Origin: Otis tarda | Lineage: Eukaryota; Chordata; Aves; Otidiformes; Otididae | Reading direction: 5' to 3' | Length of the DNA: 64,000 bases | Assembly: GCA_026413225.1 (NCBI GenBank) | Contig: CM048552.1 | Span: 62,883,001-62,947,000 of the forward strand | Shown here: piece by piece, positions 48,906 through 58,806 of the stretch | Position numbering within the stretch: the stretch's first letter is position 1 | Layout of the letters: the number at the start of each line of letters is the position of its first letter | Notes under the pieces: model-generated | The model's database searches: none | Told to the model about the DNA's origin: nothing | Seen by the model: the letters and a program-made list of their open reading frames with translations, nothing else | Program-made: the position numbers and the translations under genes

Positions 48906-50727
48906 TATAAAAAGTAACAAGAAAAGATTTTACAGGTATGTAGGGGACAAAAGAAAATCCAAGGAGAATGTAGGCCCCCTCCGGAAGGTAACGGGTGTCG
49001 TGGTTACCCGGGATGTGGAGAAGGCTGAGGTACTCAACGACTTTTTTGCCTCAGTCTTCACTGATAAGGGCTCTTGTCTCCCCACCCAAGCTGTGGAAGG
49101 CACAGGCAGGGACTGTGAGGATGAAGAACCGCCCATGGTGCTCGAAGAGCAGGTTCAGGACCATCTAAGGAACTTGAAGGTGCACAAGTCCATGGGGCCT
49201 GATGAGATCCATCCACGCGTCCTGAGGGAACTGGCGGATGAAGTTGCCAAGCCACTGGCCATCATATTTGAGAAATCGTGGCGGTCTGGTGAGGTCCCCG
49301 ATGACTGGAAGAGAAGGAACATAACCCCCATTTTTAAAAAGGGGAGTAAGGAAGACCCGGGCAACTACAGGCCGGTCAGCCTCACCTCTGTGCCTGGCAA
49401 GGTCATGGAGCAGATTCTCCTGGAAACCATGCTAAGGCACATGGAGAGCAAGGAGGTGGTTGGTGACAGCCAACATGGCTTCACCAAGGGCAGATCGTGC
49501 CTGACCAATTTGGTGGCCTTTTATGACGGGGTAACAGCATCGGTGGACAAGGGACGGGCAACGGATATCGTCTACCTGGACTTGTGCAAAGCTTTTGACA
49601 TTGTCCCACATGACATCCTTCTCTCTAAACTAGAGAGGCATGGGTTCGATGGATGGACCACTCGGTGGATAAGGAGTTGGCTGGATGGCCGCACTCAGAG
49701 AGTGGTGGTCAACGGCTCAATGTCCAAGTGGAGACCGGTCACCAGTGGCGTCCCTCAGGGGTCCGTGTTGGGCCCGGCCCTGTTCAACATCTTTGTCGGC
49801 GACATGGACAGTGGGATAGAGTGCACCCTCAGCAAGTTCGCCGATGACACCAAGCTGTGTGGTGCCGTGGACTCGCTGGAAGGGAGGGATGCCATCCAGA
49901 GGGACCTTGACAGGCTGGAGAGGTGGGCCCGTGCAAACCTCATGAAGTTCAACCAGGCCAAGTGCAAGGTCCTGCACCTGGGTCATGGCAATCCCAGGCA
50001 CAAATACAGGCTGGGCGGAGAATGGATTGAGAGCAGCCCTGAGGAGAAAGACTTGGGAGTGCTGGTAGACGAGAGGCTCAACATGAGCGGGCAATGCGCC
50101 CTTGCGGCCCAGAAGGCCAACCACATCCTGGGCTGCATCAAGAGGAGCGTGGCCAGCAGGTCGAGGGAGGTGATTCTGCCCCTCTACTCTGCCCTGGTGA
50201 GACCCCACCTTGAGTACTGTGTCCAGTTCTGGAGTCCCCAACACAAGAAGGACATGGACCAGTTGGAAAGGGTCCAGAGAAGGGCCACCAAGATGATCAG
50301 AGGGCTGGAGCACCTTTCCTATGAGGACAGGCTGAGAGAGTTGGGGCTGTTCAGCCTGGAGAAGAGGAGGCTCTGGGGAGACCTGATAGTGGTCTTCCAG
50401 TACCTCAAGGGGGCCTACAGGAAAGATGGGGAGAGGCTGTTCAGTAGGGCCTGTTGTGATAGGATGAGGGGTAATGGTTTTAAAATAGAGGGAGGTAGAT
50501 TTAGATTGGATGTTAGGAAAAAATTTTTTACAATGAGAGTTGTAGAGCACTGGAACAGGTTGCCCAGAGAGGTGGTGGATGCCCCATCCCTGGAAATGTT
50601 CAAGGCCAGGCTGGATGAGGCTCTGAGCAACCTGATCTAGTCAGGGATGTCCCTGCTTCTTGCAGGGGGGTTGGACTAGATGACCTTTGAAGGTCCCTTC
50701 CAACTCTAACCATTCTATGATTCTATG
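48906..50727 (+). mobile_element. CR1 LINE, 5'-truncated, with long open pol frame
   Basis: A 1.8-kb CR1. Homology begins at about 48906, inside pol downstream of the endonuclease domain. The coding frame stops at 50640. The 3' UTR holds GGTTGGACTAGATGACCTTT, and the tail is ATTCTATGATTCTATG, ending at 50727. It is the best preserved CR1 here. No endonuclease or ORF1 is present, so it cannot move by itself. The open frame suggests a fairly young insertion. Confidence 0.95.
48910..50640 (+). pseudogene. CR1 reverse transcriptase (pol), 5'-truncated but open
   Basis: The frame has no in-frame stop from about 48910 to the stop at 50638-50640. The first 30 or so codons, before a GTG at 49000, read as CR1 pol ([18 protein letters not shown]), so the true protein began upstream and was cut off. 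Counting from 49000 (546 residues), the fingers are near 105-170, the first catalytic aspartate is in YLDLCKAFD (192-200), [11 protein letters not shown] is at 249-259 and the catalytic FADD at 280-283. A C-terminal domain follows ([34 protein letters not shown]). The family copies element RNA into DNA at the nicked target. With no endonuclease domain or own promoter it is a dead fragment, though its polymerase motifs look intact. Confidence 0.93.
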
Positions 50728-51528
50728 TTTTCACTGCACGATTGCTACAGATTGTAGATATTAATCTTTCAAATCTAGAAGTGTTAACGGTGTCTGTGGC
50801 ATGCCGTGTGGCAACGCATCCTACACCATCAAATGCCTTTTCTGTATCAAATTCAAGTGCTCTTGTACCTCTTTTTGTGATATATCCTGTACCATTTGTC
50901 CTGGATTATCAGAAACTGAGCAGTGTGGGAAATGAATGAAAACAGAGATTTTCAGGTGTACTGAGTTTACTAAGAAAAGTAACTAAAGTCTTATTAACCT
51001 GTTAAGAAAGCATTTTTGTAGGCTTTTCAAACCCAGGCCCAGACAACTGAAATTATAATAAATGTAACACAGAGAAGAGTCTTCCTCAGGCTTTTAAAAA
51101 AGACTGCAAAACATAGCTAATAATTAATATGTTCAATTAGAGCCATTAATTGTTAAGTTACAGATCCTGTATGAATCTTTTCTGAGATATTATCCACTCC
51201 AGTCATTTTGTATTCTAATTGTAAGCATTATTTATTTCCCAAGAATGAAAAAGCCTCAGTCATGCTTCTCATATCTACTGCTAAAAGTTTTGAAAGGTGG
51301 AAAATAGAGAAGAAAACACTAGAAAAAGTTTGCTCCTTCTCAGACCATGTAGGATGTTTTCACATTTAGTCCAGGGTATCATCCTCCAAAATTAAAAAAA
51401 AAATTAAGGCAGAAAGATTTATTGGTATGATTCAGTAGAGCTGCTTCTCTCAGATGGTCATTGAAATAAAAAACAAATGCTACAATATCAGTTTGGCTTA
51501 CATACCTGATGACTAACTTGTTTAACAT
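50728..51528. other. unique non-coding sequence
   Basis: AT-rich; nothing recognised. An A-rich run lies at about 51391-51406. Confidence 0.45.
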
Positions 51529-52677
51529 TGTTTAATTAAAAGATACAACGTACGAAGAAGAGGGGGGCCTTGAACAGATAAAGGGAATAATGTTGAGAGA
51601 CGAAGAAAATGTTCACTGAGCTTGTCCAGGAATGAAGGGAGATCTGCATGGGGAAAGAAGAACCAAGATAACAAAGAGTAACATGGCCCTGAAAGAGTGG
51701 GATGATGCCGTAAATCTGCTGGAACAAAGAAACACCAAGATAAGCTCAAGGAGAGTGGGCCTGCTGAAGAAGCCCAAGTAGATAAGGAGTGAACTGAAGC
51801 ATGAAAACATTTCTGAAACTAAGGGGATGTACATTCTTGCAGGTGCGTAACATTGATAAAGGTTTTGAATGGTCAGCAAAATCCCACTAATTAGTGTCCT
51901 CAAAGTGAGCTCTCTCATTATACTATGAAAACCACACCTCTAGTCCTAAAATCGACCACTCCTCAGATAAAGACCCCTACTCACCCCTACTATCCTGCAT
52001 AATAAATTTAAATAGTATTGTATCTTTAAAGTAAGGTAAGAAAAGGACTAACCAGTTGTAGTTAAGTAGGTGTGACTGAAAGGTGGAACTGCTATTCCCA
52101 ATTGTGTAAATATGTAATGCGACTGTAACCAGGTGTGCTAGTGTTGCAGGTAGGAACAGTATAACAATTGCAAAGGCCAGGTATCCTTGGAGATGGTGAT
52201 GGATACCCCCCCTACCAACCAGGATATGCCTCCTGGTCAAGGACAATATGTATTCATAGACCTGTGGAGCATACATTGTGTGTAGGTGATCTATGGTTTG
52301 TTACACAGACTAACACTGGACCCTAACAAAAATTAGTGTCCTGAACTGCCCTTGGGTGATTCTAATGCTAAAAATTATACCCCCTTATGAATAATGAGTA
52401 TGCTAATGAAGAGGATCTCCCTAAATGTTTAAAACATGAACATATGTAATCATGGGTGGTGGGAAAAGTATGGGTAACCAATCGGTTATCCCATTGTAAT
52501 TTCTTCCTTGTTATTATTTTGTATAAAAGACCCCTTGTATTTCTAAGATGTGTGCTGGCTGTATTAGATGCCTAGCACTCGCTTCTGAAAAATCAAAATA
52601 AATACAAGTATCTCGACTCAGTGTGTTGATTGACTCTTGCACATCAGGTAAAAGAATCCCTGATTTTTGGGACAACA
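51529..52677 (+). mobile_element. long LTR of a bird endogenous retrovirus (probable)
   Basis: The proposed 1149-bp LTR runs from TGTTTAATTAAAAGATAC to TTTTGGGACAACA. It has a TATA box (TATAAAAG) at 52522-52529, an AATAAA signal at 52597-52602 and a short U5 ending TTTTTGGGACAACA. A section at about 52125-52345 recurs diverged at 54092-54310. No target duplication was found at these edges, and a second R-U5-like end follows (52698-52835). The 5' edge is a guess; the 3' half is well supported. Confidence 0.6.
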
Positions 52678-52835
52678 CTAGCTTTGTGGATTTACCACCT
52701 AGCACCCATCTCTGCACAGAAATGAAATAAAAAATAAACAAATATATTGACTGATGAATAATGAAATAAAATAAATTGACTCTGTGTTTGATCACTCTCT
52801 ACATGCTTGGTAAAGAACCCAGATTTGAGACAACA
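52678..52835 (+). repeat. tandem second copy of the LTR R-U5 end
   Basis: This repeats the LTR end just before it. GCCTAGCACTCGCTTCTG (52570) corresponds to ACCTAGCACCCATCTCTG (52696). The polyadenylation signal at 52597 corresponds to another at 52726-52731. ATCAGGTAAAAGAATCCC...GACAACA corresponds to GCTTGGTAAAGAACCC...GACAACA, ending at 52835. The copies differ substantially and the second has an AT-rich insertion, so the duplication is old or joins two related LTR ends. Confidence 0.65.
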
Positions 52836-54091
52836 GACCTGCTAGCACTTCCCTGATCTGAGCAAAGCCAGTTATTTCAGAATATTTACAAACTCATTGC
52901 AAACTTAAAGCATGAGTGGTAGCTCTGAAACTATGGAGGGAGGAACAAGCAGGTCAACGTCTTTTAAAAAAATAATAGAAGTATGATTCACATCTCTTCA
53001 GAAAATCCTGGTGCCAGTCTAGTGTCACCCAAGGACATGAAGTGAAGGAATATTCTCCATCTAAAATCTCAGCTCTGTAATCTCACTTGAGTGCTGGTTG
53101 TTGCCAAAGTCTAAATAAGGGACAAAATGTCATAGATCAATACCATCAGAAACTCTGCAGTATATGCAAAAACCCCACTTTTGATGCCACTGTTTTGAAA
53201 GAACAGGACAGCAATGACCCTGACAAAGGACAAGAGATAAATTTCTAAAAAGTTACCAGTCTCCAAGTGTGCTCATGATGTTACATTACAAGGCAGAATG
53301 TATCTTTTTGCTGGAAGAAAAACAAATACCTAAAAAAATCCAAAGGACTCATGAAATGCTGGGTAAGTGAAAGATGCCACATGTAAAGCAGTGGTACAAA
53401 ATGCTGCAGTGAAGACAACAGACATCAAAACCTCTGCTTTTGCCAGTAAAGGGACTATGGCTCTACCAGAGCCATCCTCAGATGATGGGAAACTTTTCCT
53501 GCAGGCTGCTTCTCCACAAAGTCAGGATGTGGGGGGTGGCAGGGTGTGAAATCAAGCAAAGTATCTAGTCCGGCTTTATTTGCAACTCTTACTGAACAAC
53601 TGCTTCTTTACTTGCCTAATTAGTACTGAACTTTTCTGTTATGTTTGCTAATTATATGAGCACGTACAAGGTGCAGCACTTCAACCACAAACCCCAAGCA
53701 AAAGAAAGGGAAGATTAATTATTCAACATTTAAAAATTTTAACAGACAAAACCAGCATTTACCTATGTGTATAGTATTTTTCAGCAATTTTTTTTCATTA
53801 TGCACAGACAACCACTTATAACAGCAAATCAAGACTAAGACTACTTTACGTAACAAAGTTTGCAGTACCACAGGCAAACCCCTCTGCTTTGAGCTAACCA
53901 AACACCCAGTCAAGGAAACTGAGTTTCTAAAGATTCTAAGATTAGTTTACAACAGAAAAAAATACAGGTAGGGTAAATTCAGAGACGGTTATCATCAGGA
54001 ACATACTAATCACTATGAAGTTGCTGTATAACTTGGTGCCTCCAACAGCGCATCCCAACCAGTCACAACCATTAATGAAGCCTTTGAGCTG
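52836..54091. other. unique non-coding sequence
   Basis: About 1.3 kb with nothing recognised. A minus frame opening here (53942-54325) continues into the repeat at 54092. Confidence 0.4.
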
Positions 54092-54312
54092 TGCTAGTGT
54101 TGTAGGTAGGAACAAAATACAGGTTGTAAAGATCAGGTATCCTTGGCGATGCAGACTCCCACTACCAACCAGGATATGCATCCTGGTCAACGACAATAGT
54201 ATATTGATAGACCTGTTGAGTACACATAGCATGTAGGTGATACATTGATTGTTGTATAAGCCTACACTGGATCCTAACAAAAATTCATGTCTTAAACTAT
54301 CCCTTCCCTTAG
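54092..54312 (+). repeat. diverged copy of the 52125-52345 LTR segment
   Basis: Starts GTGCTAGTGTTGTAGGTAGG (compare GTGCTAGTGTTGCAGGTAGG near 52134). Shared blocks follow, including AGGTATCCTTGG, CTACCAACCAGGATATGC, ATAGACCTGT and CCTAACAAAAATT. By eye, identity is roughly three quarters. It stops where a CR1 begins at 54313. It probably represents the U3 of another LTR of the same family, cut off by that insertion. Confidence 0.7.
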
Positions 54313-54760
54313 AGGAGGGCCACAAAGATGATCAGAGGGCTGGAGCACCTCTCCTATAAGGACAGGCTGAGAGAGTTGGGGCTGCTCAGCCTGGAGAAGA
54401 GAAGGCTCTGGCGAGACCTAATAGAAGCTTTCCAATACGTAAAGGGGGCCTACAGGAAAGATGGGAAGAAACTCTTCAGTAGGGCCTGTTGTAATAAAAT
54501 GAGGGGTAATGGTTTTAAAATAGAGGGAGGTAGATTCAGATTAGATATTAGAAAAACATTTTTTACACTGAGGGTGGTAGAACACTGGCACAGGTTGCCC
54601 AGAGAGGTGGTTGATGCCCCATCCCTGGAAACATTCAAGACCAGGTTGGATGGGTCTCTGAGAAACCTGATCTAGTTGAAGATGTCCCTGCTCCATGCAG
54701 GGGGGTTGGACTAGATGACCTTTGAAGGTCCCTTCCAACCCTAACCATTCTATGATTTTA
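54313..54760 (+). mobile_element. CR1 LINE 3' fragment
   Basis: Begins in the pol C-terminal block (AGAGGAGGGCCACAAAGATG), contains the frame [20 protein letters not shown] to its stop at 54675, and ends with the 3' UTR and a short degenerate tail CTATGATTTTAT. The last 115 residues are open (54328-54675). It lies between two different LTR pieces. Confidence 0.94.
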
Positions 54761-54762
54761 TA

Positions 54763-55287
54763 GTCATCAACAATTCCTGGAATATTGATACATAATCATT
54801 AGTTTTCCTAGAAATTATTATAATATTCTCCACCCACTTGCCCACGCTCAGTCTTTTGAGTCAAGGGTTGTCTGGTGGTTCTGGGGGTCGTCAGAGTGCC
54901 CCCTCCTTGAATCTGCTGGCTGAGCTTTCCTTAAAAATCTCCGTATATGGTCTTGAGAACAGGTCACAGTGTTCTGCTTGATCTTCTGTACCTCCAAAGT
55001 ACTGGCTCAGGACCTGTTTTACACTCTGTCCTCAAGGCCTACCTTTGTTCTACCATCCCTCTTAATTACCCCAGCTATGCTAGGCTAGCTTTCAACAAAC
55101 AGAATAATAAATTTTCCTGACAATCCTAAAACTACCAGTTCTCTCTAAGGATTAATAGATTACATATGAAGTCTAGCCTATGTGACTGCAGTTACATAGA
55201 TAGCAAAAACTGCCTAATACTTATACAATTTTCAAAAACCATATTGTTCTAAAATTATATTGCTTAATCATTTAATGTCATATAACA
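54763..55287 (-). mobile_element. LTR fragment, same family as 42067-42692
   Basis: On the minus strand it begins TGTTATATGACATTAAATG at 55287. It continues through the blocks of the 42067 LTR, including CTGCAGTCACATAGGCTAGA, AGCTAGCCTAGCATAGCTGG, GGGATGGTAGAACAAAGG and AAAAGACTGAGC. It breaks off at 54763, exactly where the CR1 tail ends, so about 150 bases of R-U5 are missing. It carries a section near 54890-54970 that is absent from, or diverged in, the 42-kb copy. Confidence 0.85.
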
Positions 55288-55476
55288 AGATCACCATAAA
55301 CTCTTGCCCAGATCATCTTGCCATTCCTGATGGAAAAGTGGACCATAGGACTCCAGCATACACCAACCTGTTGATCGGTGACTCCTCCAGCATCTCTCCA
55401 ACATAGAGCGGTGAGGGACTGAAAGGTGCAATGCTGCACACAGGGTAAATGAACCCAGATTTCAGACAACACTAGG
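55288..55476 (+). mobile_element. possible LTR 3' end
   Basis: The closing bases GGGTAAATGAACCCAGATTTC followed by AGACAACACTAG match the U5 ends at 52677 and 52835. It may be the right-hand remainder of the LTR whose U3 is at 54092-54312, separated by the CR1 and the minus-strand LTR. Only about 35 bases are clearly shared. Confidence 0.4.
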
Positions 55477-56187
55477 TGTTAGGCTATGCGATAGAAGGCT
55501 CATTTCCGTGAACATAAAGGAGCACAGAGTAAACCTCAATAACCTGGTAACAAAGAGAGGAGTCCCAGCCCTGGACCATCCCAGGGCTTCTCCAGAGAAG
55601 CCTCAGCCCCAGCAGCCAGGAAGGCATCCTGCACCAGACAGGGGTTGGGTACCACCTACGGGAGTATAAGACTCATTATGGGACAGCGGGGAAGAGTACT
55701 TGTGGATTGCACAGGACTTATAATCGGATGTTCAGCAGAGGAACTGGAGGTGGGAGAAGGGAGGGAGCAAGATGGTCTGGAGAAAAACATGCTAGGTATA
55801 ATAGAGGGATAAGAGGAAAGAGGGGGCTGGTCACATGTATGTAGAGCTGGCCAGAATGCTTGTCCAGCATTGGATCACCATAACCTTCATCATAGTTGCA
55901 CCAGCAACTGCAGTAAGCAAGGGTGCATGTGTCAGTGTGTGATCACTAACAAGAATGAAGCTGGACAGACAGTGAGGAAGGTAAGGGAGCACACGTGTGC
56001 TTATGAGACACAAACAGAGGAGCCAGCTGTCAGAGGGATCAGGAGATTCAGACCAGATACCAGAGAGACCACTGGATCAACTGCATAATGCATTTCCATG
56101 TGTGTGTGATAATATAAGTATTTCCATGCATGAGGTAGCTGAAGATGAGAGGACCCAAGGACCATCTACAGGGTAGAATGAGTGTTT
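55477..56187. other. unique non-coding sequence
   Basis: About 0.7 kb with nothing recognised; purine-rich in parts. The frames at 55831-56013 and 55870-56088 have no domain. Confidence 0.45.
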
Positions 56188-56192
56188 AAGAC

Positions 56193-57358
56193 TGTTGTGG
56201 TTTTGTTTAGTGAGGGGGGGCCTAAGGTGGTAGCTTCTGTAGGAAACTGCTAGAAGTTGCTCCCCTTTGTTCAGTGGACTTGGCCGGGCCTAGGGCAGAC
56301 CCGCTGCTGGCCAAGGCTGAGCCAATTGGTAGCAGAATGTTCCATGATAACGCTTCTGCGATAATGTTTTCAAGAAGGAGAAAACAGAAAAAAAAAAAAG
56401 AGAGAAGAGAAGATGTGAAGAAGCTGATCGGGGGCAGAGGCGCTGAGCGGGAGGCGCAGGCCTCATAGGCCTTGCAGGCCTCACCCTCTGGCTTCTCGCC
56501 AGGCGGCCGACTGGGCCCGACTCGGCCCAGCCTGGCTGCAAGAAGTGGAGAGGAGATGAGATGAATGATGTGAAGAGATTCTGAGACGCATCTGCCAGCC
56601 TGTCGTGAAGAACTTTTCTTGTGAGAGAAACAGTTGCAGACGCCAAGGTCAGTGGAGAAGGAGGCAGAGGAGTGATGCAGCTCCTGGCCAAGATTCCCCT
56701 GCAGCCTGTGGTGACGACCATGGTGGAGCAGGTTGTCCCCCTGCAACCCATGGAGGTCCACGGAGGAGCAGAGATCCACTTGGAGCCCGTGAAGGACCCC
56801 ACACCGGAGGAGGTGGACGCCTGAAGGCAGCTGTGGCCCGTGGAGAGCCCCCTGGGGCAGCCGTTCTGGCGAGACTGCACCCCGTGGAAGAGATGACCCA
56901 TGGCAGAGCAGTTTCATGAAGGACTGTGGCGTATGGGTGGGACCCCATAATGGAGCAGGGGAGGAATGCGAGGAGTTCTTCCCCCAACTATGAAGCAGCA
57001 ATGTAAAACAACGCGTGATGAACTGACCGTAACCCCCATTCCCTCTTCCCCCTGCGCCGCTCGGGAGGGGAAGGTAGTAGAGATAATGTTAAGCTCGGGA
57101 AGAGCTCAGGAAGAGGGGTGAGGAGGAGGTTATCTTGTTCTCTGTCTCATTATCCTGCTGTTTTAGTAATAAATGAACAGTTTTCCCCAAGTTGAGTCTG
57201 TTTTGCCCATAATGGTAACTTTAAGGATTTTTTTCCCTGTCCTTATCTCAAACCTTGAGCTGTTTTTTCTTATATTATCTCCCTGTATTTTCTCAGAGGG
57301 CGGGGGGAGTGAGAGAGAGACTGTGTAATCTGGTCCTGATCAGGGCTGAACTACGACA
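56193..57358 (+). mobile_element. long GC-rich solo LTR of a bird endogenous retrovirus
   Basis: 1166 bp, from TGTTGTGGTTTTG to GGGCTGAACTACGACA, with an AATAAA signal at 57168-57173. The closing block (GGGGGGAGTGAGAGAGAGAC, CTGTGTAATC) resembles the GTGAGCGA...CTGTGTGGTG end of the LTR at 1467-2024, so the families are distantly related. Flanks AAGAC (56188-56192) and AAGGC (57359-57363) match at four of five bases, a likely decayed 5-bp duplication. Long overlapping frames on both strands (56222-57001 minus, 56605-56919 plus) arise from the GC-rich U3 and show no domain. Confidence 0.75.
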
Positions 57359-58787
57359 AAGGCCATCACCTGGGTGGACCCATATTGCATATTTGTATGT
57401 ATTTCCCACTAACAGACCTTTATCCTGATCAGCCAGAAAGGGGAACAGGATGAGACAGTTGGTGCTGTTTGTATTTGCATGAGTCATGAGTGTTTCTGCC
57501 TGTGTGCATCTGTGGGACTTGCTGTGTGTATACATATGAGTATATTATATATGCTCAGCCTCACAGCTAGTTGGACCTGTGGGCACAGAGCTGCGGCAGC
57601 CTCTTCCCTATCAGAAAACTGGATTTAGCAGTAGGTTCAGCAAGAAAATATTTTGCAATATGTCCAAAAAGTTGGAAGGTAAACCTAGGCAAGATTTACT
57701 AATGTTGACAAAGTAACTGGTTGTTTTGGAATTTATTTGTGCAGAACAGCAACTGGGTTGTTCTGAGTTTTGATCTGCAATGCTACTGAAATTTCTACAG
57801 GTAAAGAATAGCTGGAAGCTGTGAAGCTTCAGCAAAAGAAATTATCAGCAAATCTTTCCCAAGCTGAACAAACAAGGGACCTTTTATCAGATCTTTCAGA
57901 AAACTCAGGGATTCAGATTCCATCTTGGATTCCCCTAAAAGTAAAATTGAGGGCAATAAATGTCAGTATCAGCTCTCCAAAGAGCTCAGCTATTAGCCAC
58001 CACAGAAAATTTTAGTTTTAGTCTAAGCTTCTGCAAAACACCAAGCAAGAATTTAGAGCTGAACCTGAAATATGAATCCAATGTACTAGGGCCACAGCTG
58101 GAAAACAATGCCAAAGAGAACTTGGACAACTGGCAGATGACTTGATCATCACCAACCAGACCAGCCCTGACAATTGGGAAATATAACCATGTCCATTCCT
58201 GCCAGATCAACAAATACAAATAAATGAATAACTGATTTCTATCCACAGAACTGTGGAAAAATAGAAACCTCTACAACAAATGAGTGATAAAAAATTGATG
58301 ACAGGTAATGAAGACTTGGAAGAAGAGAAGAAAAGAAGAGAACTGTGATACTGTTTCAGATACATGTGTAATGTCCTGCACGTGCCTTATAGCATACCAT
58401 GTTATAAACACAAGGAAGAAATTATTACTGCTTACAAGAAAATTCCAGTAGTGGCTCTCATGCTTTTTCACTGGTGGTTATCCCCCCTCATACACACACA
58501 GTTTGCTTTTGCATAGCCATTAAATACTTCCATTTCTGGTGTAGTGTAACACCAGGCTTGCTGCTAATGCACACACAGCATTCATATTTAGCGGAAGAAG
58601 AAAAGATTCAGTCAGATTTTACCCAGACTTCTACAGCTCTGGTGAGCAGGGAGCCCACTATCCGCATGGTAAGAGCTGCCCCTGTGCAATTCTAACAATA
58701 CATGTAATGTTGTTGGCGCCTTTCTTGTTTTAAAGAACTAACTGGTCTCCTTATGATCAATAAATAGCAATACTTAAGGTGTAATGC

Positions 58788-58806
58788 AAAAAAAAAAAAA
58801 AAAAAA
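58788..58806. repeat. A homopolymer, 19 bases
   Basis: Simple run. An AATAAA-containing segment (58759-58765) lies about 23 bases upstream, the spacing of a retrocopy 3' end, but the preceding sequence is not a recognised gene. Confidence 0.9.

Noticed and set aside
49717..50550. 277-residue minus-strand open frame
   Set aside because: It is the antisense shadow of the CR1 reverse-transcriptase frame.
56222..57001. 259-residue minus-strand open frame
   Set aside because: It lies wholly inside a GC-rich LTR and overlaps frames in other phases; stop codons are rare there because of composition.
58740..58806. AATAAA followed by a 19-base A run, like a retrocopied mRNA end
   Set aside because: The sequence upstream shows no recognisable coding region, and no flanking duplication was seen.
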